Source: Brevibacillus panacihumi
GTDB lineage: Bacteria > Bacillota > Bacilli > Brevibacillales > Brevibacillaceae
DNA: 64,000 nucleotides
Direction of reading: 5' to 3'
Assembly: GCF_003710985.1 (NCBI RefSeq)
Contig: NZ_RHHT01000025.1
Location: 1 to 64,000, forward strand
Shown: piece after piece, positions 43,079 to 50,817 of the stretch
How the letters are laid out: each line of letters starts with the position of its first letter
How positions within the stretch are numbered: position 1 is the stretch's first letter
The notes under the pieces: generated by a model
What the model saw: the letters and a program-made list of their open reading frames with translations, nothing else
What the model was told of the DNA's origin: nothing
Database searches by the model: none
Position numbers and translations under genes: made by a program

Positions 43079-44023
43079 ATGAAAAGAGCATCGATGATTG
43101 GCATGCTTGCACTGGCAGTGATGATGGGGGGAGTTCCACTTGCTGCTCCGGTCGATGCAGCACCTGCGATTGTACAGCAGTAGGCCGACTATTATTACGA
43201 CTTAACTCCAGAGGAGATTGCAAAAAGGAGTGGCCTTCCTGTCCTGCTGCCAGGCTATTTGCCGGAAGGAGATTACTTGCTGGCAGGGATTGTCTACCAT
43301 GCGAAACAGCAAAGCGTTCATCTTGCCTTTTTAGGCCTCGACGGAGTTCCTTTCCATATGGACATAAAAAAAGGAGGACTGGTGGAGGAATCCGTTGGCT
43401 TGAATCAGACCGCGTTCAAAAAAGGCGTTGCTTACTTCGGGAAGGCGGAGAATACGAACCAATTCATATGGGAGGAAGCGGGGGGAGCGGTGTATAAGCT
43501 GTCCGGCAGCCTGCCAGAGGAAGAACTGAAAAAGGTAGCGGAATCGATGGGGAAAGGCGAGTACAGCCTGATGAAGAAAGCTACAGTGCTGAATGATCAG
43601 GCGAAAATCTTGCACCCGTCCAAGGAATTGGCTTCGACCCTTTTGGGCTATTCTCTCAAGCTGCCGACCGTTTTGCCGGAAGGTGTGGAACTGCGGATCT
43701 TTTCCTATACGGAATTTCTGGGCAAGAAGCAGATTTCAATCGTCAATAAAAAGACTGGGCCCGACATCCCGGATATTTTCCTCTACGTACATCAAGGTGA
43801 TGTCGACGAAGAGATGGAAGGCGTACTGGACGTCAAAAAAATCCCCTTCGGCAATGGCTTCGCCTATACGTATCAAGCTCCTGGATCGAGTGCAAACAAA
43901 CCATACCTCAAGGAGAGAAACGGATTTGTCTGGTCGCCGGATGAGGGAATCATCTACACAATGCAAAGTGACCTGCCGCTGGAGGAAATCAAGAAAATCG
44001 CTGCATCAGTGAATTCAAAGTAA
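43079..44023 (+). pseudogene. Secreted protein gene interrupted by an in-frame amber codon
   Basis: From ATG 43079 a clean signal peptide (MIGMLALAVMMGGVPLAAPVDA) reads 34 codons to Gln-Gln, then TAG at 43181. The same frame continues without a stop for 280 codons: ADYYYDLTPEEIAKRSGLP, then two repeats, each with a LPEG element (LLPGYLPEGDYLL and LPTVLPEGVELRIF). One C-to-T change of a third CAG would explain the TAG. The downstream part has no start signal of its own except a TTG at 43259. It should be read as a nonsense-mutated gene unless readthrough occurs. The family is not recognised; it lies next to, and divergent from, the ECF sigma pair. Confidence 0.75.
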
Positions 44024-44046
44024 ATAGAGGATTCGGTTTATGACGA

Positions 44047-44076
44047 TTGAGTCCATTGGTCCAAATGAGGTATAAT
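44047..44076 (+). promoter_or_regulatory. Promoter of the formylglycine-enzyme-like gene
   Basis: TTGAGT (44047-44052) and a perfect TATAAT (44071-44076) are 18 bases apart, about 20 bases before AGGAGG (44095-44100). Confidence 0.7.
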
Positions 44077-44108
44077 TTGGAAAATTGATATCTCAGGAGG
44101 ATAATAGA

Positions 44109-44744
44109 TTGTCGATATGAGAGATAACACTACGAGATGATCGCATAAAAAGCGAATGGAACGTTGAAGTGAAACCTTTTCGTCTGGCTCGGTACCCGGT
44201 AACTGTGGAGCTCTACAATGGAATTACGAACAAAACGTCTTCCTTTTTGAATGCAGAGCGAAAACCGGTAGTGAACGTTTCTTGGCTTGATGCCATTACT
44301 TTTTGTAATAAGCTTTCACAGCAAGCGGGACTAAAAGAGTGTTACACGATTAGTCCCGATGGGGAAACCGTTCTTTGCGATTGGGGATCAGACGGTTATC
44401 GGCTACCTACGGAAGCAGAGTGGCAATATGCATGTAAAGCCGGGACGACTGGCTATCGATACGGAGAGTTAGATAAAATTGCCTGGTATAGTGAAAATTC
44501 AGGAGGCCGAATCCATGAAGTAGGAAAAAAGGAACTGAATCCATGGGGGCTGTATGATATGCTGGGAAATGTTTGGGAGTGGTGCTGGGATTTATATGAT
44601 GAGAACGTGTACGGATCCTACCGGATTTTTCGGGGAGGGAGCTGGGCAGAAGAGGAAAGGGGATGCGGGGCTACCTGTCGTCGCCGTAGCCATCCTACCT
44701 TTCATATCGATGACCTTGGATTTCGGATTGCCAGGTCTTTATGA
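44109..44744 (+). pseudogene. SUMF1/formylglycine-generating-enzyme-like gene with an early in-frame TGA
   Basis: AGGAGG lies eight bases before TTG at 44109, which reads Met-Ser-Ile and then TGA (44118). The frame continues sensibly (EITLRDDRIKSEWNVEVKPFRLARYPVT) into a FGE-sulfatase domain with YRLPTEAEWQYACKAGTTG, NPWGLYDMLGNVWEWCWD and RIFRGGSWAEEERGC, closing HIDDLGFRIARSL. The strong start signals belong to the interrupted frame; the GTG at 44169 could restart a 191-residue protein but has little of an RBS. The family hydroxylates or oxidises cysteine or acts in ergothioneine-like chemistry. At about 200 residues it is a short member. Confidence 0.7.
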
Positions 44745-44766
44745 GGAATCAAAAAAACAAGGCAAA

Positions 44767-44802
44767 AAAACCGCAGTCTGATTGAATGAGACTGCGGTTT
44801 TT
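44767..44802. terminator. Bidirectional terminator
   Basis: AAAACCGCAGTCT (44767-44779) pairs with AGACTGCGGTTTT (44789-44801) with A and T runs outside. It serves the FGE-like gene and can also stop minus-strand transcription from the peptidase gene. Confidence 0.88.
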
Positions 44803-44903
44803 CCTGTCTTCTAGGGATTATCCATCTTCTTCGAATAGTGAGTGCCTGCCTCACTGGCGATTAAGCAGGCGATCCTGCAAAGCAATATGCCGTTATCCAA
44901 AGA

Positions 44904-46124
44904 TCACTCGATGAGTAATAGTTCAGAGGGAGTGACTTGTTCTGTGAGCAATCTTCCCAGAATGGCATGTTTTCTTGGTCCGCTAAGCAATGTTTGCAGA
45001 AGTTGACGACCATAGAAGTATGTAAAAATATACGCTTCGCAAAAAGGACGTTTCAATGATTGGAGTTGAAATAGAGCTTGCTGGTGATCGAGAAGAGCGT
45101 ATTTCATCAGATAAGAAATAATCTCATGCTCAGGTTTTCCCTCACGCAGCATAAAAGCTGCGTTACACCTAACACCCATAAGCAGATCATTTGCTCTTTG
45201 CACCTTTAGCAGATTCGTTGTGTCGGGCTTAATCCCAACCCGTGGAAAGATCTGCTCTGAAAGCCAATTTTGTGCCTCGTCAGAAGGAAAAACAAGTTCA
45301 TGCGCCAAAAGTGCAAGACCTTCGCTGATTACAAACGAGGGAGAAAGCAAAAAACTTACGTTCTGTTCAAAGTACCCTTTTTTCTTTACCAGATACTCTT
45401 CTTTTAACACATATTCAGCGAGGTGGCCGGGGTAACCTTCATGGCAAACCACATACAAAAGATCCGCCAAGTTGAATGGGATGCTTGTATTAATGAGAAT
45501 GCGTGAATGATAGTTCCCCTGATAATGAGCCAACGCCCGAAAAGGTTGATCTGTGAAAGTTTGTACCTCAATCTTTTCATTTTCTGGCAAATCTATATAG
45601 GCACGCATCCGTTGACGCGACTCCATAACAGCCATTTGAACAAGCTCAGGCAATAGCCCAATCTTATTTGTGGGCAATTGATAATGCTCTTTCCAATGCT
45701 TCAATCGAGTCTCGACACTACCGTGACCAGGCAAAGCTTCATCATACATCGTGTACGCCTGTTCGAAAGTTGTTTCAGGAAGCCAATTGACATCAATATC
45801 AAAAAGGAGGGAAACTTCATCGCTCATCGTAAAAAATTCATCATTCAGCCGTCGACACACAGTCTCTAGTGCTTTTAGTTGTTTTGTTAAAAAGGTTACT
45901 CTTCGTGGCTCAAATCCTTGGTCATCGATAGAATTCATCAAATGCTGTGCATCATTTATCAGCTGTTCACCTGATTGTACGGTTTCTCTTTCAACCAATT
46001 CTGCCCACTCAGGTGGCCCATAATAATCCAGTAAGGAGTCTTTCGTGCGAGTTTTAATGACCTTATCAATTCTAAGAGCAAGCATAGTGTAATCCCGAAG
46101 CCATTTTGTGATCAAACCACTCAC
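44904..46124 (-). CDS. DUF885-like putative metallopeptidase
   Basis: A soluble protein of 406 residues without a signal peptide. The motif VVCHEGYPGHLAEYVLKEEYL (about 224-244) gives the HExxPGH-type zinc site of DUF885 proteins, and SFVISEGLALLAHELV (about 265-280) probably supplies the third ligand. The region before it is helical, as in M32-type carboxypeptidases. Base use is more AT-rich than the flanking que operon. The gene lies just behind a remnant of an old yellow enzyme gene, which suggests a rearrangement placed it here. Confidence 0.72.
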   Translation of the reverse strand: MSGLITKWLRDYTMLALRIDKVIKTRTKDSLLDYYGPPEWAELVERETVQSGEQLINDAQHLMNSIDDQGFEPRRVTFLTKQLKALETVCRRLNDEFFTMSDEVSLLFDIDVNWLPETTFEQAYTMYDEALPGHGSVETRLKHWKEHYQLPTNKIGLLPELVQMAVMESRQRMRAYIDLPENEKIEVQTFTDQPFRALAHYQGNYHSRILINTSIPFNLADLLYVVCHEGYPGHLAEYVLKEEYLVKKKGYFEQNVSFLLSPSFVISEGLALLAHELVFPSDEAQNWLSEQIFPRVGIKPDTTNLLKVQRANDLLMGVRCNAAFMLREGKPEHEIISYLMKYALLDHQQALFQLQSLKRPFCEAYIFTYFYGRQLLQTLLSGPRKHAILGRLLTEQVTPSELLLIE

Positions 46125-46149
46125 CTCACAGTTTTTTAGAATGATACTG

Positions 46150-46257
46150 CTAGTTTTTATGATTTGGAAGTGTTAACTTACCAATCGAAAATGGCGTAAA
46201 TAAATGTTGTAGGGAAGGATAAACGGCAGATGCGATCACTATTGATTCGCTGGACAT
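46150..46257 (-). pseudogene. Remnant of an old-yellow-enzyme (NADH:flavin oxidoreductase) gene
   Basis: AAGGAGG (about 46269-46275 on the complementary strand) directs an ATG at 46257. The 35-codon frame ends QHLFTPFSIGKLTLPNHKN. LFTPFSIGKLTLPN is the conserved N-terminus of old yellow enzymes, normally followed by RIVMAPM and over 300 further residues, all missing. The stop at 46150 comes 25 bases before the peptidase gene. This looks like a deletion junction that left a start site and stump. Confidence 0.7.
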
Positions 46258-46275
46258 GATGATGAAATCCTCCTT

Positions 46276-46460
46276 GGAAAACGAATCTCGAAAACCTCCC
46301 CGACTGTCGCGGACCTCTGTGGCAGCTAGTCAGTTTCGGCGCGTCGGATCGGCGAGCGCAGCGAAGAGGAGCTGGGGTATCCTTCGTCGCACGCCCTCGG
46401 ATGGTTGACGAAAACCGTCAACACTTAATTTTTTTGACCTAAACTAAACAATAAAAGAAC
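46276..46460. other. GC-richer intergenic stretch without a recognised gene
   Basis: No supported reading frame. An inverted repeat GTTGACG (46404-46410) with CGTCAAC (46416-46422) is followed by TTAATTTTTTT, which could be a weak plus-strand terminator. The remainder (about 46290-46395) is more GC-rich than its flanks and may be debris of the same rearrangement that truncated the old-yellow-enzyme gene. Confidence 0.45.
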
Positions 46461-46490
46461 AAGAAAAACCCTTGAATATCAAGGGTTTCT
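46461..46490 (-). terminator. Terminator of the que operon
   Basis: AAACCCTTGA (46466-46475) pairs with TCAAGGGTTT (46479-46488). Read on the minus strand it is followed by TTCTTGTTCTTTT. Confidence 0.78.
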
Positions 46491-46512
46491 TCTTTATTGC
46501 CAATACCAGTCC

Positions 46513-47010
46513 TTACCGATTATCCACTTTCTCCGGATACAAATCGTGATTCATCATCCGGTAATTCGCCATCTCCTCATACTTCGTACCCGGCTTGCCG
46601 TAGTTGCAGTACGGATCGATGGAAATCCCGCCACGCGGCGTAAATTTGCCCCATACCTCGATATAGCGCGGCTCCATCAGCTTGATCAGGTCGTTCATGA
46701 TGATGTTGACGCAATCCTCGTGGAAATCCCCGTGATTGCGGAAGCTGAACAGATACAGCTTCAGCGATTTGCTCTCTACCATTTTGATATCCGGAACGTA
46801 GCTGATGTAGATGGTAGCGAAGTCAGGCTGTCCGGTAATCGGGCAGAGACTGGTGAATTCAGGGCAGTTGAATTTAACGAAGTAATCGCGGTACGGATGT
46901 TTGTTGTAAAAAGTTTCCAAAACATCTGGATCATACGTGTAGTTGTACGTGGTGCCCTGGTTGCCCAGGAGCGTGAGTGAAGACAAGTCTCGTTCTTCGT
47001 GATTGGCCAT
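46513..47010 (-). CDS. queF: NADPH-dependent 7-cyano-7-deazaguanine reductase
   Basis: A 165-residue enzyme of the T-fold family that reduces preQ0 to preQ1 in queuosine synthesis. The active-site cysteine and aspartate are in [13 protein letters not shown] (about 52-64), and the family motif [21 protein letters not shown] (about 79-99) binds substrate. The length is typical of the single-domain Bacillus type. It is the last gene of queCDEF, under the preQ1 riboswitch upstream of queC. Confidence 0.95.
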   Translation of the reverse strand: MANHEERDLSSLTLLGNQGTTYNYTYDPDVLETFYNKHPYRDYFVKFNCPEFTSLCPITGQPDFATIYISYVPDIKMVESKSLKLYLFSFRNHGDFHEDCVNIIMNDLIKLMEPRYIEVWGKFTPRGGISIDPYCNYGKPGTKYEEMANYRMMNHDLYPEKVDNR

Positions 47011-47043
47011 TTCGTTACTACCTCATTTCATCTTTCGTTATCG

Positions 47044-47769
47044 TTATACCCCGCGTTTATTGCCCCAGACCAGGGCGTGCAGCTGCGGCAACACCTTGGC
47101 ATCGTTCATGTCAGGGGCAGCCATCGCCTGGTCAATCAGCCATTCAAAGGACTGCAACAGCTTCGAACGCAACTGCTCGGTATCGGCGTCGGTCAGATCG
47201 CCATTGCCCGGCTGCAGGAAAAAAGGTACTTGCGGGTAGCGTCGATGGATCATGCGCGCATAGGAAAAATCCTCGTCATCAAACACAACGACCTTCAGAC
47301 TGACACCCTGATGACCGCCATCGATAAGGCGATGGACGATCTGATCCAGCTTGTCCAAATCCGTCTGCATCCCGGAGCTGGGCGGTTTGGGAGAGATCGT
47401 CACATCGTCGATCTGTGCGAGCCAATCCTGCCATCTGCTGCCTTGCGTCTCCACAGCAGTGCGAATTCCTTTTTCTTGCAATAGCGATATCAGCGATCCG
47501 ATGCCTTCAATCAGCGCGGGATTGCCGCCGGAAATCGTGACATGGGAAAAGCGGTCTGCTCCGAGACGGTACAGCTCTTCCCAGACTGCCTCAGGAGACA
47601 TCTGCCTGATCTCGTCTCGCGCTGTGCCATCCCAGGTAAAAGCAGAATCGCACCAGGAGCAGCGGTAGTCACAGCCAGCGGTGCGCACGAACATCGTCTT
47701 TTGCCCGATGACCATCCCTTCCCCCTGGATGGTTGGTCCAAATATTTCCAATATAGGAATCAGGCTCAT
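47044..47769 (-). CDS. queE: 7-carboxy-7-deazaguanine synthase
   Basis: A 241-residue radical SAM enzyme converting 6-carboxytetrahydropterin to 7-carboxy-7-deazaguanine. The cluster motif is CDYRCSWCD (CxxxCxxC), preceded by IFGPTIQGEG. The start at 47769 (MSLIPILEIFG) overlaps the queD stop as ATGA; a slightly longer frame to 47781 would extend into queD. Confidence 0.95.
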   Translation of the reverse strand: MSLIPILEIFGPTIQGEGMVIGQKTMFVRTAGCDYRCSWCDSAFTWDGTARDEIRQMSPEAVWEELYRLGADRFSHVTISGGNPALIEGIGSLISLLQEKGIRTAVETQGSRWQDWLAQIDDVTISPKPPSSGMQTDLDKLDQIVHRLIDGGHQGVSLKVVVFDDEDFSYARMIHRRYPQVPFFLQPGNGDLTDADTEQLRSKLLQSFEWLIDQAMAAPDMNDAKVLPQLHALVWGNKRGV

Positions 47770-48254
47770 TCGACCATCCACTCCCGTCTTGCTTCGGCGT
47801 AGCTGGTCGGCGTCTCATACAGGCGGACGAATTCCACCCGCGCGCCTTTGTAACGGTCGCGGTAGGTGCTGGACTGCAATTGCTGCTCCATCTGCTCGAA
47901 GATCCAGACGACCATGTTTTCCGCCGTTGTATTCATCGGGGGGAGCATTTCGTTGAGATAGCGGTGATCCAGATAGATTTCGATGTGCTTCTTCCAGATT
48001 TCCTTGATGTCGCCAAAGTCGATGACCAGTCCGATTTCGTCCGGAAAGCCGCTGATCCCGAAGACGACCTTGTACGTGTGTCCGTGCAGGTTCTTGCATT
48101 TTCCCTCGTAGGCGTGCAGATGGTGTGCCGCATCGAAGGTAAATTCCTTGCTGACCATCACGCGCTTGTTGTGGTAGCGAAGCTGTGAATGATCGATATC
48201 AGTGCCCAATGTCTGCATGCGCTCCACGATTTTAAAGTCGAAGTAGGCGCTCAT
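47766..48254 (-). CDS. queD: 6-carboxy-5,6,7,8-tetrahydropterin synthase
   Basis: A 162-residue pterin synthase-type T-fold enzyme that makes 6-carboxytetrahydropterin from dihydroneopterin triphosphate. Zinc ligands lie in FDAAHHLHAYEGKCKNLHGHTYK (His-His and HGH) with the catalytic cysteine in KCKNLHGH. The protein starts at 48254 ([11 protein letters not shown]), sharing one base with the queC stop; the open frame further upstream is antisense to nothing but lies inside queC. Confidence 0.95.
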   Translation of the reverse strand: MSAYFDFKIVERMQTLGTDIDHSQLRYHNKRVMVSKEFTFDAAHHLHAYEGKCKNLHGHTYKVVFGISGFPDEIGLVIDFGDIKEIWKKHIEIYLDHRYLNEMLPPMNTTAENMVVWIFEQMEQQLQSSTYRDRYKGARVEFVRLYETPTSYAEARREWMVE

Positions 48255-48922
48255 CAGGCATCGGCTCCTTGTGCCGTTTTTTCGGAAAGGTAGGCGCCGA
48301 GTCCGGCTTTTCGCAGGCGGCAGGCAGGGCATTCGCCACAGCCGTCTCCTTTGATGCCGTTGTAGCAGGTAAGGGTTTTTTCGCGGATATAGGTGAAGGC
48401 ACCCAGGTCGTCAGCGAGCTTCCACGTCTGCGCCTTGTTCAGCCACATCAGCGGCGTGTGGATCACGAATGGATAATCCATTGCCAGATTAAGCGTCACA
48501 TCGAGCGATTTGATAAACGCGTCGCGGCAGTCCGGATAGCCGCTGAAATCCGTCTCGCATACGCCAGTCACGATATGGCGCGCGCCTTTTTGCTTGGCAA
48601 AAACAGCGGCAAACGAGAGGAACAGCAGGTTGCGGCCGTCGACAAATGTAGACGGGAGCTGACCTTCTTCCTGAGTGATTGCGATGTCGGTGCGGGTGAG
48701 GGCATTGGGCGCGAGCTGGTTCAACAGGCTCATGTCCAATACGGTGTTGCTCACGCCGAGCTCCCGGGCAATCTGCTGGGCGCATTCGATCTCCAGCTTG
48801 TGGCGCTGCCCGTAGTCGAACGTGATCGTTTCTACTTCGCCGAATTGTTGTTTGGCCCAAAAGAGGCAGGTCGTACTGTCCTGACCCCCGCTGAACACAA
48901 CGACGGCTTTTTCCTTTTTCAT
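48254..48922 (-). CDS. queC: 7-cyano-7-deazaguanine synthase
   Basis: A 222-residue ATP-dependent amidotransferase-like enzyme converting 7-carboxy-7-deazaguanine to preQ0. The PP-loop is [11 protein letters not shown] (about 7-17), and the C-terminal zinc site includes [21 protein letters not shown]. The start at 48922 (MKKEKAVV) lies nine bases after AAGGAG. The frame stays open upstream to 49069 but that part is the riboswitch and its terminator, so the longer version should be rejected. It is first in the operon. Confidence 0.95.
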   Translation of the reverse strand: MKKEKAVVVFSGGQDSTTCLFWAKQQFGEVETITFDYGQRHKLEIECAQQIARELGVSNTVLDMSLLNQLAPNALTRTDIAITQEEGQLPSTFVDGRNLLFLSFAAVFAKQKGARHIVTGVCETDFSGYPDCRDAFIKSLDVTLNLAMDYPFVIHTPLMWLNKAQTWKLADDLGAFTYIREKTLTCYNGIKGDGCGECPACRLRKAGLGAYLSEKTAQGADA

Positions 48923-48971
48923 GCTCTCCATCTCCTTTTGGTTAGTGGAAGAAAGAGAGTTCTTGAACATG

Positions 48972-49015
48972 CTCATAAAAAACAAAATAAAACAATACCC
49001 CGATCGAGTACTGTT
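48972..49015 (-). terminator. Riboswitch-controlled terminator of queC
   Basis: On the minus strand AACAGTAC (49008-49015) pairs with GTATTGTT (48991-48998, one G-U), followed by TTATTTTGTTTTTT. It is directly downstream of the preQ1 aptamer and upstream of the queC ribosome binding site, so ligand binding would favour termination. Confidence 0.85.
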
Positions 49016-49022
49016 ACCACAA

Positions 49023-49054
49023 TAGTTTTTTATAGAGGGAGTTCGCGAACCTCT
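49023..49054 (-). promoter_or_regulatory. preQ1-I riboswitch aptamer
   Basis: Read on the minus strand the segment begins AGAGGTTCGCGAAC, continues TCCCTCT, and ends ATAAAAAACTA, matching the class I preQ1 aptamer: P1 hairpin with A-rich tail forming the H-type pseudoknot. The downstream terminator and queCDEF operon confirm the role: high preQ1 lowers transcription. Confidence 0.93.
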
Positions 49055-49110
49055 CCCATGCCTAGGCATGGATTTCGTGTGGTGGAGCAGGCGTCTGCTT
49101 GCCCTTCGTC

Positions 49111-49139
49111 ATTATACTACAATCGGCGGGCGTGTGGGG
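49111..49139 (-). promoter_or_regulatory. Possible promoter of queCDEF
   Basis: A perfect TATAAT lies at 49111-49116 on the minus strand, about 57 bases before the aptamer. No good -35 is present at the expected distance, so the assignment is tentative. Confidence 0.4.
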
Positions 49140-49229
49140 CGGATAAAAAAGGCGATAAGCACCATAATGTAGATGAAGTTTGCAGCTGCAGCACGCATTT
49201 ACATTCAATAGACGGGGTGTTTCTTGCAC

Positions 49230-50684
49230 ATGGCATTTGAAAAATGGAACAAGCAGTTTATCGCTGGACAGTGGCGGGAGGGGAAAAGCGAGACAGTCGC
49301 GACCGATGAAAACCCGTACGATCAAAGCGTTTTGACGCAGATTCGTCTCGCCAATCAAGAAGACATCGACGAAGCGTACAGGGCAGCCAAGGAAGCGCAG
49401 AAGGAATGGGAACAGGTAAATGCCTATCAGCGGTCCGCCGTCATGGAGCGGGCTGCGGAGCTTCTGAAAGAAAGGCGGGAGGAGATCGTTCGCATTCTTG
49501 TCGAGGAAAACGGCGCCTCCCAGTTGAAGGCCAATATCGAGGCTGATGCCGCATTGGGGATTCTCAAGGAAGCCGCTACCTTTCCGATCCGCATGCAAGG
49601 CAAGATCATGCCTTCGGTCATCCCGGGAAAAGAAAACCGCATCTACCACAAGCCTGCAGGTGTCGTCGGGATCATCAGTCCTTTCAACTTTCCCTTTCAC
49701 TTGACCATGCGCTCGCTGGCTCCGGCACTTGGAGCGGGAAATGGCGTAGTTTTGAAGCCGGATCTGCAAACCATGATTTCGGGAGGGCTATTCTTAGGGA
49801 AACTTTTCGAGGATGCCGGGATTCCCAAAGGACTGCTCAATGTGACCGTATGCAAAAGCTCCGAGATCGGAGATGCTTTCGTGGAACATCCGATCCCGCG
49901 CATCATCTCCTTTACCGGCTCGACGCCAGTAGGCCGCCACATCGGGGAGCTGTGCGGAAAACACCTGAAGCGCGTGGCGCTGGAGCTTGGCGGCAACAAT
50001 GTGATGATCGTCCTCAAGGATGCAGACATCGACAGAGCGGCGGGTTCAGCTGCGTTCGGCAAATTTCTCAACAGCGGCCAAATCTGCATGTCGCTAAACC
50101 GGATCATCGTCGAACGTCCTGTGTACGACGCATTCCTGCAGGCGTTTGTTGAGCGGGCTTCCCGTCTGCGCTACGGCGATCCGCGCAATGCAGATGTCGT
50201 GGTCGGCCCGCTGATCAACAACAAGCAAGTGGTGCGGATTCAAAAATTGATCGATGACAGCATCGCAGCAGGGGCGAAGTTCGCCTTGCAAGGGAAGGTG
50301 GAAGGCAACGTATTCGCGCCAACGATTCTCTCTCATGTAACGAACGATATGCCGATCGCCCAGGAGGAAATCTTCGGACCAGTGGTCGGTGTCATCGCCG
50401 TGGACAGCGAGGAAGAGGCGATTCGGGTGGCCAATGACAGCGAATACGGCTTGAGCGGAGCGGTGCATGCAGGGTCCATCGAACATGGCGTCGAGGTAGC
50501 GCAACAGATCGAGACGGGCATGATCCACGTCAACGACCAGGGAGTCAATGATGAGCCAATCGTCGCGTTTGGCGGCGAAAAGGCTTCTGGATTGGGTCGT
50601 TACGGCGGGGAATGGGCGTTGCATGAGTTCACGACCGTCAAGTGGATCTCCGTCCAGACCAAGCCAAGAGAATATCCGTTCTAA
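49230..50684 (+). CDS. Aldehyde dehydrogenase (NAD(P)+)
   Basis: A 484-residue enzyme of the aldehyde dehydrogenase superfamily. The cofactor region is GIISPFNFPFHLTMRSL, the general-base glutamate is in ALELGGNN (about 252) and the catalytic cysteine in NSGQICMSLNR (about 286). The proline-rich ends resemble vanillin/benzaldehyde dehydrogenases and Bacillus AldX/YfmT-type enzymes; the substrate is probably an aromatic or aliphatic aldehyde. The ATG at 49230 follows GGGGTG; a TTG two codons earlier is possible. It is monocistronic, divergent from the que operon. Confidence 0.9.
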   Translation: MAFEKWNKQFIAGQWREGKSETVATDENPYDQSVLTQIRLANQEDIDEAYRAAKEAQKEWEQVNAYQRSAVMERAAELLKERREEIVRILVEENGASQLKANIEADAALGILKEAATFPIRMQGKIMPSVIPGKENRIYHKPAGVVGIISPFNFPFHLTMRSLAPALGAGNGVVLKPDLQTMISGGLFLGKLFEDAGIPKGLLNVTVCKSSEIGDAFVEHPIPRIISFTGSTPVGRHIGELCGKHLKRVALELGGNNVMIVLKDADIDRAAGSAAFGKFLNSGQICMSLNRIIVERPVYDAFLQAFVERASRLRYGDPRNADVVVGPLINNKQVVRIQKLIDDSIAAGAKFALQGKVEGNVFAPTILSHVTNDMPIAQEEIFGPVVGVIAVDSEEEAIRVANDSEYGLSGAVHAGSIEHGVEVAQQIETGMIHVNDQGVNDEPIVAFGGEKASGLGRYGGEWALHEFTTVKWISVQTKPREYPF

Positions 50685-50698
50685 AACGGCGATCATTC

Positions 50699-50729
50699 AT
50701 TCCCCGGGAAAGTTTCGGGGAATTTTTTT
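50699..50729 (+). terminator. Terminator of the aldehyde dehydrogenase gene
   Basis: ATTCCCCG (50699-50706) pairs with CGGGGAAT (50716-50723), followed by seven T residues. Confidence 0.88.
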
Positions 50730-50740
50730 CATAAAGCGGA

Positions 50741-50803
50741 TTGACAAAGGAAAATTCATGCAGTAACATCTTAACAAAATGTTATTAACAATATGATAAT
50801 AAC
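50741..50803 (+). promoter_or_regulatory. Promoter and tandem dyad operators of the NAD salvage operon
   Basis: TTGACA (50741-50746) and TAACAT (50764-50769) are 17 bases apart. Two dyads follow: TAACAT-N9-ATGTTA (50764-50784), overlapping the -10, and GTTATTA-N9-TAATAAC (50781-50803). Both have the same spacing, so they look like paired sites for one dimeric repressor, most simply the NUDIX regulator encoded immediately downstream. Confidence 0.75.
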
Positions 50804-50817
50804 AAAGGAGTAATAAC

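Noticed and set aside
46404..46435. GTTGACG/CGTCAAC hairpin as an insertion-sequence end
   Set aside because: Only one such pair is seen, with no transposase, no target duplication and no second copy in the window; a weak terminator is simpler.
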